Shown here: positions 14,070 through 24,205 of the stretch, piece by piece
How the letters are laid out: each line of letters starts with the position of its first letter
Numbering within the stretch: the first letter of the stretch is position 1
NCBI GenBank assembly: GCA_973895155.1
Contig: OZ316891.1
Coordinates: forward strand, 15,686,001 to 15,750,000
Reading direction: 5' to 3'
DNA: 64,000 bases
Origin: Marsupella aquatica
Lineage: Eukaryota; Marchantiophyta
Program-made: the position numbers and the translations under genes
The notes under the pieces: model-generated
What the model was told of the DNA's origin: nothing
The model's database searches: none
What the model saw: the letters and a program-made list of their open reading frames with translations, nothing else

Positions 14070-16116
14070 GAACGTTATCTTGGTAGTACTTTTTCAACTT
14101 CCTAACTAAGTCTGATCCACAAAACTACTGTGCCTGTACCAGCGAGTGGAAGATGTTGAGGAAGTCAGTAGACTGCTCTTGCCACAGTGTCCACTACTCT
14201 ATAGCAATGGGAATTGCAAAGGGACAGGGAACAAGGCCACGGCAAAGCGCAATTCCTCTATTTGACTTCAATCGATAGTAGCATCCATCTCATCAGGCAC
14301 GCGGTACACATAATGTTCAATTTTTTTTAACTAGAGTGGAACACAATCTTGCTTCAAAGTGCTCCCATCGTTCTCAACACCTGCTCGTAGAGTTCCAATA
14401 TCACTTCAGGACACATACACTCCCCGCTCTCATGTACAGATATCACCGTATGTAATTCATGACCTCAATCATCCATACTCGTTATGCACTTGCAGAAGAG
14501 GAATTAAACTGGTCGGCTCACCTCGATGGGCAATACGCATCTACCGGGGATCGACACTAACAATGAAACACGGTGGAAGTTTGATCTGCATACATTAATT
14601 TCTGCAGGAAGGCTAAGTCAACGACCTAATTTGAGAGCACTGGGTAACGGAATCGTGACAAGAGCGACGTTTGACAGCCCAGGGAAAAATTCATCCATGC
14701 CAAGTGAAGCGGCCTACACTGGCGACATCCAAAACTAGTCGACGACCTATCAATGTCTTCACATTCTCGAGTGCATGTCCTCTGTTTCAAACTTATCCTT
14801 CTTGACCAGAAACCCGCAATTGCATTCCCGCTCGAATCGTTACATCACCCTGTTTGCGACCGGGAAGGGATCCATATATACTTTTCAGAAGGACAGGTCA
14901 CCAATCTATGAAGGTAAGATCCATGGACAACGTAGATGCGTCTAAAACATGGTTGAGGAGTGTGAATAGGTCAGATGGTAGGAGGGAACCGAAGGATCTA
15001 CCGAGCACGGTCACAGGTACCAATAACCAAGCATCTACCGTGGCTAGCCAGGAGTATGAAGCAAAAATTTAGTCTGGCTCCAGCACGAGCAGGAATCGCG
15101 TTTGAGTTCCTCCTCCGTGCTACTCGCTCAAATCCGCGCCGACGAAAACCGGCATGAAGCTCAACCAGTGCCCAGCTTGGTTTCCATATGATCCCCCTTC
15201 CTCTGTAACTCGTTTACTTTGTCGTCTCTCTCTCGTGGAGAATTTGTGATTTCTCTGCTCCGCTCGACTTTGCGGTCGGCATACCTGCACGGCTGCACCA
15301 TACTACTACAGTAGTAGTATTCGTGACAAAACAGTTTCCGCTTCAGAGACCCTACACGACATCCAATGATGGTTTGTACAGATGGCAGTCGACGCCTGCG
15401 ATGGAAGGGGGAAAAACTAGGTGGTGGTCATAGGAAGCTTGGGCCTTTTTTTACCGTATGATGTTTCGCTGCTGCTGTACCGCGTCCGCATCCCACCATC
15501 TCCGTGGGTTACGGTAGCTACAGTACAATCATTGTGAAATGTTTTGCTATTTAGAATCACTCGTCCCTTGACCCGTTCCCAACAGGTTCCGCTTTGTAAC
15601 CCTCTTATGCGGGCTGACTTAGAAGTTCTACCAGGCTTTTCAGTCTTGACTCACGAGTGTTAGTCTTCATGGCTCTTATATGTAGGTTATTTTTTGTCTG
15701 CGTAGGTTACTTTTTTATCTTTGTTCCTTGTTGGGCTTTTGGTTGGGCCCCTTGGCTTGATTTTCTTGGGCCCTTTTTCCTCTTTTCCTCACTTCGTTGG
15801 GTTACTTTGCCACTGGGACCATGTCTCCAGGTTAGGCATTTTTTTCCCTTGGGCAATGTGATATATAAATAGATATGAAAGTTTTGCTATTTACAATCAC
15901 TAGCCTCATGACCCATTCTTTGAACTTAAATACATATGAAAAAAATCTTGCACAATAAAATTTATATGCTATTTTGGGTAGTCTTTGTCCCATCCTTGGG
16001 TCTTTTGTCCATCCTCATTTCAGTTTTATCTTTATTTAGAGTCAATGTCACTTTTGTGTATCCTCATTTAAAATTTTGACCTTATTGAACCTCATTATCA
16101 GTTCTAGACCTAGGCC
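14070..16116. other. Intergenic with repeated short motif
   Basis: No supported gene. The phrase gttttgctattta occurs at about 15,541, 15,882 and 16,465, each time followed by a similar short context, suggesting ends or target copies of one repeat family flanking the fold-back element next to it. A short palindrome of TACTAC/GTAGTA units lies at about 15,300-15,322. The proximal part just above 14,069 would be the leader and promoter of the minus-strand two-exon gene. Confidence 0.35.
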
Positions 16117-16428
16117 CTTAAACCACCACTGTCCATATACAAGGAGATGTGTACAATATTTCTCACTTTTTCACGTTTCTCTCATTTAGGGTGAGACTTT
16201 GCTCCACAATTTCAGCAAAAAAATTCTAAAAATGAAACTTGGTGGATCCAGGTTTTGTCATGGACAAAGCCCCACTGTCCATGACAAAACCTGGTTACAC
16301 CAGGTGTCACCATTTTTGGTATACTTTTCCTGAAATTGTGGAGCAAAGTCTCACGCTAGAGGAGAGCAATGTGAAAAAGTGAAGAGTCTTGGACATTTCT
16401 CCTTTTATATGGACAGTGGTGGTTTAAG
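16117..16428. mobile_element. Fold-back MITE with long terminal inverted repeats
   Basis: The left arm (about 16,117-16,215) and the right arm (about 16,330-16,428) are imperfect reverse complements over nearly 100 bp, and a short inner inverted repeat around 16,250-16,290 (GTTTTGTCATGGAC and its complement) lies between them. The termini read TTAAACCACCACTGTCC and its complement GGACAGTGGTGGTTTAA, so a TTAA tetranucleotide sits at each edge, as a duplicated target or as part of the repeat. There is no coding capacity. A TTAA duplication would suggest mobilisation by a piggyBac-type transposase, which is inference. Confidence 0.7.
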
Positions 16429-16844
16429 AGCAAGCTTCGGTTGGCAGTTTTATAATAAGATTGTGAAATGTTTTGCTATTTACGGACCCCCATGAGAGGT
16501 CCCTTGCAAATTCTCTGCCACGAGGTTGCGCCACAATAGCACAACCAGCCACAAACAGGACAGATCATATTTTTGACAGTAACAAAAGTGCACATTCATG
16601 TTTGTGGCAATAGCAACCTAACTTTTGGGCGCCATGCCATAAATATTAAGTGAAAAAAACCCAAAATACAAAGAAAGAGATGTCATTTAGTAAAATAAAG
16701 TTACCATTCTGATATTTGTCAATGTTATATTAGTGTTTTACATCAAAATACTTGTATTTTTCAATTGTTTGAAAAAATAACCAATTGATAAAAATGTACA
16801 TAATTATAACCCCTTTGGCTCCACATTGTAAAACTAAATAATCA

Positions 16845-17330
16845 ATCTCCTTAGTACTTGATTAAATCTTTCAATGTTTGATTTATTGGAAAGCTCAAGA
16901 TCAAGAAACTCATGACCTCTTTAGTATTGTCTTCATAAAATCTGTCAATGTCACACTCATTGGAAAGCTAGAGTAAAATTAAAAACTCATCATCTCCTTA
17001 GTACTTGACAAAATCTATCAATGTTAGGTTCATTGGAAAGCAAGAGAAATTTGGATACTCATGATCTCTCTAATTCTTGACAAATACTCCCAATGTCACA
17101 CATTAGAAAGCTAGAGAGATTGAAAACCTCATGATCTCTTTAGTACCGTGACAAAATCTGACCTGAAATTTGTCAATGTCGGACTCAATGTTGGAAAGCT
17201 AAAAGAATTCATGAACTTATGATCAAAAACTTTTATTGTCACACTCATTGGAAATGCAGAGAAATTCAAAAATTCATTTGGAACTTGACAAAATTTGTCA
17301 ATCTGAGGCTCATTGGAAACTTTTTCTTGA
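16845..17330. repeat. Degenerate tandem repeat, unit about 70-80 bp
   Basis: About six diverged copies of a unit containing ctcatgatctcttagtac, a variant of ttgacaaaatctgtcaatgt, and cactcattggaaagctagag. The array is AT-rich and noncoding. Unit lengths differ by several bases, so this is an old array. It lies directly upstream of the A- and C-rich segment and the telomere-repeat junction. Confidence 0.65.
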
Positions 17331-17628
17331 TTAAGAGATGTCACAATCTCATCACCATCACAAACTTCCTTGGAAACGTTTTTTGTTTTTAATTTATTTT
17401 GGCCACAAAAACCCCATGGCAGAGGGAAGCCAGCAGCAACGTACAAAAGCAGCAAGGGATGCCCCATACCAAACAACCGGACACGGAAACCAGACACACA
17501 ACCCCAAAGACAACAGCAACCGATACCCACCCTGAACCAGGGCCAAATACCAGAAGAACCATCTAGTCCTTCCGACCGAGATGTCAAGGTCGGTTACCCG
17601 AAGTCACCCACACATTGCGGTGGCTGAG

Positions 17629-17649
17629 TTTAGGGTTTAGGGTTTAGGG
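17629..17649 (+). repeat. Interstitial telomeric repeat, (TTTAGGG)3
   Basis: Three perfect units of the plant telomere heptamer. They sit exactly at the edge of the minus-strand LINE fragment, whose open frame runs into them and terminates on a TAA supplied by the telomeric CCCTAAA strand. Confidence 0.9.
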
Positions 17650-19100
17650 TAATCTAGTATATCACCTATTTTGGGGCAGACACTGTCCAACAGCCGCGAC
17701 TGCCCCAACAGCAGAAATCTATAGTCAAACCTACAAGTTCTAGCTACTTGAGACAAGTGCTCATTTCTACCATTCCATAGCATCCAAAGCATTTGATACA
17801 ACACAAACATCTTCACTACTTTTTGCAGTTCTCTCCCTATTGCATAGTCCAGTAGCCCAATCAATCCAATGGAGTAATTAGCAAATAATCCCCCAAATCC
17901 TCTAGCACACACTGACCAGCATATTCTTGCATGTTCACATAGCATAAATAGATGTGGAAGTGTTTCACTGGTCCTAGGGCAGAGTTTACAATGCCCTGAA
18001 CCCTTGCCAATACAAGCCGCTCTCACACCAGTAAACAGTCCAGATGCCAACACCCGCCAAATAAAGGTCTTAGCCCGTGTTGACAGCTGAGGCCTCCATA
18101 TCCCTGCCCAACCTTCTCTCCATTCAGCTGCCGACTTGTTCGTACCCCAAGTTTGGTTCAGGCTGATGTGGTCCTCACCAGTAGGATGTAGGAATTGGTA
18201 AGCCCTTACATTAGTAATTTTGAATTCTTTTAACATCTCTGGCTTATCAGCCCACCTCCAGCAGTTTGGCCTAGGGACCATTTCAAAATCACAGCACTTG
18301 ATTGCTATAAGGCTCCCAATAAATGCCCTGCACTTCTCCATATGTATCATTGAAAGTCCCCTGATCTAATCCCATCATTCTGATAAGTCTCTCCAGCCAC
18401 CCAGTTTGTCACTCCATAGATTCTGGATACATTTAACACCTACTCTACCACAGATCTCTGTCACTGCCGCAAAGTCCTCATTCGACCATACTTGAAATCC
18501 TTTGAGGCAGCGTAAGGTGTCCCCTACACTCCACCTTCCAGGAATTGCTCCCCTGGGTACAAAGATAAGGTGAGAGCAAAGCTTAGACCAGGCCCTCCAT
18601 AATCCACCCGTATATGATAAGTCGTGCAGAGACCAAGGACTGCACAGTAACAATTTGTCCTTGAAGGTGTATGAATTTCTGCGGATCACCTTATAATTTG
18701 CCCAACTTATTAGGTTCAGGTTTGCTTCAAACATGAGGGCCCATTAAGATGTCGGACAATCCAATGCGTGTGTGAACCACTTAGAAAGCAAGGCATCTGA
18801 ATGACTCCTGAATTCCTTAAATCCTAATCCACCCTCCATTTGGGGCCGTGCCATCCGTGTTCAAGACATCAAAGGTTTCTTCTTCCCACCTTCCGAATTG
18901 TAGCCCCATAGGAAATCCCAACAGAGTGCAGTTAATTTTCTCGATAGGCCCGCTAATGCCTTCAAGAACATAGAATGATAAATGAGAATCGCCTGTAGAA
19001 TGTGTCAAATTAAGAGGGATCTCCCTGTAAAGGATAGTAACTTGTTTGCCCAAGAGGAAAGTCGGGTTCCAATCTTGTCCAGACGGAAACGATGCAATTG
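17637..19100 (-). mobile_element. Truncated LINE: C-terminal part of ORF2
   Basis: Three minus-strand open pieces (19,053-18,817, 18,734-18,375 and 18,350-17,637) read as the C-terminal half of a plant L1-type reverse transcriptase polyprotein. The order runs from the post-RT region (LEGISGPIEKINCTLLGFP) to a zinc-binding RVT-type domain (CKLCPRTSETLPHLFMLCEHARICW, positions about 18,000-17,920), with stops or frame changes between. The RT catalytic core and endonuclease are missing, so it is 5' truncated. The last frame has no stop of its own and ends inside the telomeric repeat. Its upstream edge abuts the gypsy LTR at 19,116. Confidence 0.78.
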
Positions 19101-19115
19101 CTCAGTCCGCAAGAG

Positions 19116-20622
19116 TGGTGGACCTAGCCACCCAGCGCCCTCACCAATCCCAACACTCACACGCCTAAGTGCCCCTGGTGCTCAAACGCCTTCACAAAAT
19201 ACCTTGAGCAAGCATCCTAGTGCCCCCTTGCACCACTAGCGACCCCTTCCATACAAAGTCGCACTTGCTCTCCAACTTGACCGCTACTCAACGGTCCTCA
19301 TTGTCTGCACAAGCAACCAAGCATCTTGGTAAGTAACCCTTCAGGATCTAGATCTCCCCAAGTCTAGCATCCTAACTCAAGCTCCACATACATTGGTAAG
19401 TAGGTCAGCGATAGGTCCTCCTGATGCCATAAGCTGGAACCAGAACCTACGCCCATTGTTCATCCAGACCAGCTCCTTCCTTGGGCGCAGCCCGGGTTCC
19501 CCCTCGTACCTATCCATCACCAACTGACCGCCCTACCCCCAGGACATGCTCATGGCCCAAATAGCGAAGCTTATCCTAAAGCTTGTCCCAAGCTTGTCCC
19601 AACATGTCGGGACCAGAATGGCCTCGACTCTAGCAACCAACTCCCGGTTCTCGCCCCATTGATGGTCTAGGGGCCAAGCACCCTTGGAACTCAACCTCCA
19701 TGCCTACTTGGCCTTGCCTCCCCAACACAAGCTCCCTTGGGAGACTGAACGCAGCTTGGCTGCTGTTTTGGCAGGATTTGGCAAGCGGACGAGAAAACAC
19801 CCGCAAACCTCAAGAACCCATGGTATCCCCAGACCCAACTGAGTTCAGGAGGACGTGGCCCTCCTTGAGAGCTTTCCAACGCACCCAAGAAGTCCTCCAA
19901 CGGACTTCCCGTTAGGAAGATATCGTCGTTTCCGTTTGACGTTGTGACTTAGTGTCGCGACCACCGCGGCTTACGACTTCGGCTTGCCCTTAGCCCCTAG
20001 GGAGACATCACTACCCTCATATATGATTCTGGAGACCTGCCACCCCTGGACCAACTTTGGTCCTCAACTTTTTGGTCCACAACCCGGATCCTATCCCGCA
20101 TGTCTGGGCGCGCCACCAATTGGCAACGTTCATAACTTCCTAGTTAGGCGTCCGCAAGAGGGGTGCCTTAGCCCGTTGTGATCGGGCCGACCCAGTGCTC
20201 ATGCCTAGGACCTTAGATCTCATTGTCGCTTGGGGCCCCCGATCGGCCAAACCCAAATCGGGCCATAACTGGCGCCCCAAGCGTCCGTTGCCCATGGCGT
20301 CAACTCCAATGGCCTTGGGTCCAAGAGGAGCTCTCACTCAAGCCCTCATAACTCAAAGTCTGTTTGGGGGGTTCGGACGGTCGACCTTGAGCCCGACCCT
20401 TTTTCCCCTTGAACCGACCAGCTCTCATCTAGTCTAAGTCCTTAGTGTGTGTCACCAGCTTGGCGCCTTGCCTTTGCTTGTGCCACGTCTCATTGCCCAC
20501 AAGTCTCCCCATGCTAAGTCCTCCTTGGATGGCCTATCCGGGCCTGGACCATAAGGGAGCTTGGAGTTGGAGTCAGCAACGCCGGAGCTAAGTGTTAAGG
20601 TAGTCAAGTTCTGCGACTTGCA
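19116..20622 (-). mobile_element. Complete 3' LTR of a chromovirus (Ty3/gypsy)
   Basis: On the minus strand the LTR begins TGCAAGTCGCAG at 20,622 and ends GGTCCACCA at 19,116, giving 1,507 bp with TG..CA termini. The start is immediately preceded by a polypurine tract (minus-strand AAAAGGGGG, 20,623-20,635), and upstream lie the integrase and chromodomain. The end was confirmed by a plus-strand relative, where GGTCCACCA at 52,733 is followed four bases later by a tRNA-Met primer-binding site. Diverged copies of this LTR occur at 365-690, 52,497-52,733, about 55,940-56,780, 56,930-57,345 and 61,670-62,270. Confidence 0.82.
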
Positions 20623-20635
20623 CCCCCTTTTAAAA
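20623..20635 (-). other. Polypurine tract of the chromovirus
   Basis: The minus-strand run of A then G immediately before the LTR start is the expected primer for plus-strand DNA synthesis. It fixes the LTR boundary and the element's orientation. Confidence 0.7.
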
Positions 20636-21056
20636 ATGGTCACGTCCGCATGACCTCAGTAAACGTTCCAGCACGCCTAGACCACTTTAAGTCTTCAAAA
20701 TTTTATGAGGTAACAAATGGTTTGCCCATAAGGCTGATGCAAACCAGGTTGGTATGCGCATTCCAGACTTAGGAAACTCCAACCTATCCCACTTATCCAA
20801 GTAGGATGCCAGTCCAAGCAGGTAAGCTAATTCCAAACTCATCGGACCCATTGTTCTCCCCTTGGGGTACTCCCCTTTGGTTTGAACCAGCCCGCCCACA
20901 GATGTGAGGCGGGCACCATCAACTTCCACTCGCGAAAAGCAAATTGGCCGCCCAACAACCTCTAGCGCCCACGCAATCCAACTTTATCCTCAAGAGGCCA
21001 AGAGGAGTGAAACTAGGATACAACTCACAAAGGTAGCTGCAGCTGCCTGTACTAGT

Positions 21057-21813
21057 TCACAATGGCGGTAGGCCGCTTTGCTTATGATAGCTTCCAAGGA
21101 ACTTTGGGGCATTACCCAAATTTTCTTCCGGTTCCCAAGTACTCTCGGCCTGATCATATCCAACCCACTTCACCAAATACTCTAAGATTTGCCTTCCCAA
21201 CTTGCATTTGTAACGGTGGTCCAGAATTGCCTCCACCTCAAACTCCTCAACGTCCTCCACCAGCATGGCGTCCGGACGCAAGACCTGATCCCGGTTGGGA
21301 TCATTGTCTTTTACAAGTTTCTTGAGTCGGCTAACATGGTAGCTTTTGCCCACGCCCATTTCCTTGGGTGTCTCCAACACCACCGAAACCGGATTATCCT
21401 TGTGGGCCCATCGTATGATGCGAGTAGGGCCCCGCATATCTGGGAGCCAGCTTCCTACTTATGTTCCCATGGTATTGTTCAGGTCTCAACTGTAACCAAA
21501 CGCTCTCCCCAATTTCAAAGCTTACCTGGCGTCGATGTTTATCCCCTTGTTCCTTGTACCGACTTTGGGCAAGGGTCATACCCTTGGTAGCCGCTTCCAC
21601 AACTAGGCGCCGCTCTTGAATAAAATCATCCGCCGAAGGAACCTTGCTTTCCATCCGCCAAGCTTCCGGATTTATGAACCAGGAGGGCGCCCTTGGTGTC
21701 CTCCCTATGGCCAACACAAACGGCGCAAACCCCGTTGCCAAATGCTTGGTTATTTCATAGTTTAGAATGGGCCAAATGAACGGCTTGGCCCAGTTTATGA
21801 CGACGATTACCAC
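21057..21813 (-). pseudogene. Chromovirus integrase C-terminus with chromodomain
   Basis: Two overlapping minus-strand frames (21,813-21,394 and 21,437-21,057) together give the end of a Ty3/gypsy polyprotein. The first holds the end of the integrase core (VINWAKPFIWPILNYE, ATGFAPFVLAIGRTPRAP) and the SH3-like GESVWLQLRPEQ and KLAPRYAGP region. The second continues with YHVSRLKKL and then a chromodomain, VEAILDHR to YLVKWVGY to STWEPEENL, whose aromatic residues are retained. A frameshift lies near 21,400-21,437. Everything upstream (gag, protease, RT) is absent, so the copy is 5' truncated near 21,820. In chromoviruses the chromodomain steers integration to particular chromatin. Confidence 0.88.
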
Positions 21814-23742
21814 TATATGTGCAAGCTATTTAGTTTGACTGGGCACAGTCACTGTGAAATTGAGCAAGGCCTATAGTCACTATTTACCTAGTTTGGTCCT
21901 TCTAACCCGAAATCTCACTTTAGAATAACTCTTAGAAGAATATCTTGTACGACACATTAAGAGGGGATGGAGCTAAGTGGTGAGGTTGTCCCAAGTTCCA
22001 CGACTGGAAATCATCAAGATAGCATCATCAAGAGGTAGAGGCAGCAATGACACAAGCAACAATTGTAAATTTAAGCAAGAGAAGTATGTAGTATGAGCGC
22101 CATGAGATAACTTCCTCCCCTTTTACTATTGAGATGTTTGGTGACTCAATTGTCAATTTAATGGGATCATTTGACATGCAACTTGAGACAGTCAAACACG
22201 TGTTGGTTCCACACAATCACCACTACTATTTGTTTTGACAACACACTTTTTGACAGTGGATTTAAGCCTTGAGTTATCCATTGTATATCTCTAGCATGGG
22301 TACTAGCTCGTGTGTCTGAGCAGTTGCGTGCCCCCTTAGTTGGATTACATCCATATCCCACTTGCAGACTTACTTACAACTCTAGATGTGATTAGATCAT
22401 CACACTTTTACACTGATAAATTTGTTTCTTAGTTTTTCTTTTTCTAATTTGTTGGGGTTTGTATTTGCACTCTTGATGTGAGTTTTGGGTTTATCCTTGT
22501 GGACCTCTTTTACTTTTACTTGGTTGTAATTTGTTGGGCTCTTTTAATAAATTGGTCACTTTTCTATTCCAAACATTCATTGATAAATTTCACACACTCT
22601 AGCTATCCCATGTTTTGAATGATAGCCATGTATGTATATCCAAGCTAACAAGGACCAAAAAATTGTTTTGGTTGAATTTACTAGCCAACAAGTTCTGCTG
22701 CCAAAGGAAAAGGGCCATACGGAGGCAAATAGTAAGTTGGATGTGGTCCATGGTGTCTTAAGCCATGTCTTAAGGCAATGCCCATAAACATCAATGTTTC
22801 ATTGTGACCATAACCCAGGTGCCACAACCCAACAAGCTCAGAACCAATGACTTAGTCAATCAAAGTTGCCAGACAAGTGTTGTGATCCATTCAAGTATCA
22901 ATTTACAGCTAAAAATTTCCCCACTTTTTTTTAATCTCTCAATAAAAACGATGCCTTCTTTATTTGACTCCCTTATACAATCACCCTTATGGTGTCATAG
23001 TTAATACCATGTAGTGCCATGTGAATCTGTTCAAATATACATTTTACTTAGGGGCCAAAAAAATGAATTGGGGGATTTTTAAATTTTTTATTTAATTCAA
23101 GAGGAATTCTGTGAAACCCCACAGAAAGGAAATATTAAGACACAACATTTGAACCCAATACCTGCAGTCTCTACTCAAGTGAACTACCACACAACCATGC
23201 CCATCTGGCGGGGGACATATGTTTTGATATTGAGATGTGACTTGGAGAAAATGCAAGGCACGACTGAAGGTAAGGCACCAATTTGTGGACTTTCAAAACA
23301 GGCTTTGGCTCTAGTTTTTAGGGGCTAATATATGCCCATAAAAGTCTTTATAATACACTTCAAACCATAATACACTTCAAACCCTGAGTCAGAGATAATT
23401 TTGCTTTTACTAATTTTAGTAAAACTAAGTAATAAGAATCTTTATTTTCACTAAATTTAATAAAAGTAGAGGAGAATTTTACTTAAGAGGTGATCCAAAT
23501 CTTGCCCACCCAAGAATGGAGAAGAATGGTTTCAGTTAGTTGCCCTGGGGATGAGCCTAAACCTTGTTCAATCCCCTCTCCACACTTAAGGGGCTAGGAG
23601 GGTTGTGTGTACATGTGGGTGGGGTGTAGTGGTGGCAGTCCTGGTTTCTGTTGAGCCCCTGGCTAGTCCCTTTGGGGCCCTGATTCAACCCTCTCTCCTT
23701 CCTGGTCTGGTCCCTTTGGGATCCTTTGGGTATTGTCTCTTT
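21814..23742. other. AT-rich intergenic DNA
   Basis: No gene supported. Composition is AT-rich, with T and A runs and stop codons in every frame. The edge at 21,814 is the truncation breakpoint of the chromovirus copy. No inverted or direct terminal repeats were recognised. Confidence 0.35.
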
Positions 23743-23846
23743 GTGGCTACCCTACATGAAATTACATGCTCCCGAGTAGAGTGTGTTGGATGGGTGGCTA
23801 CCCTACATGAAATTACATGCTCCCGAGTAGAGTGTGTTTGATGGGT
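23743..23846. repeat. Perfect-type tandem duplication, unit 52 bp
   Basis: Two adjacent, almost identical copies of a unit starting gtggctaccctacatgaaat and ending in tgttggatggg / tgtttgatggg. They differ at about one base, so the duplication is recent. It lies about 360 bp upstream of the COG8 start codon. Confidence 0.8.
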
Positions 23847-23959
23847 CTACTTTCGGCTTTCAAGGCAAAATCGAAGGACCTCAAGTTCCAAAGAACGGCA
23901 GTCTGGAGTCAGGCTAGTATGTATAATTATGTAGGCGATTCTTGTGGAGCATAGTTATT

Positions 23960-24205
23960 TATCGTGTCCCGTTCTAGGTCATGTTTCCTTCAGACTTTCT
24001 AAGAAGGAGAGGTCATGATTGTGCTCTGTTAGATGTAAAGGCCGAGCGACTTCCTGACACACACAGACAGACAGAGAGGTCATGTTTCCTTTCAGCGTGA
24101 AGGCCGAACCAGTTTCCCAGAGAGAAAACGGAGGTGAAAGCTGACCGACTTTCCGAGAGAGAGAGAATTTGGACAGGGACGACATTCGTCACAAGTCTGA
24201 TCGCA
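23960..24205 (+). promoter_or_regulatory. Upstream and leader region of COG8 with internal repeats
   Basis: The phrase gaggtcatg with a following aaggccga.c.actttcc-type motif recurs (about 24,010-24,050, 24,078-24,118 and, weaker, 24,134-24,158), separated by CAGACA and GAGAGA runs. This looks like a duplicated leader segment. A frame open from 24,134 lacks an ATG before 24,206, so 24,206 was taken as the start. Confidence 0.4.
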
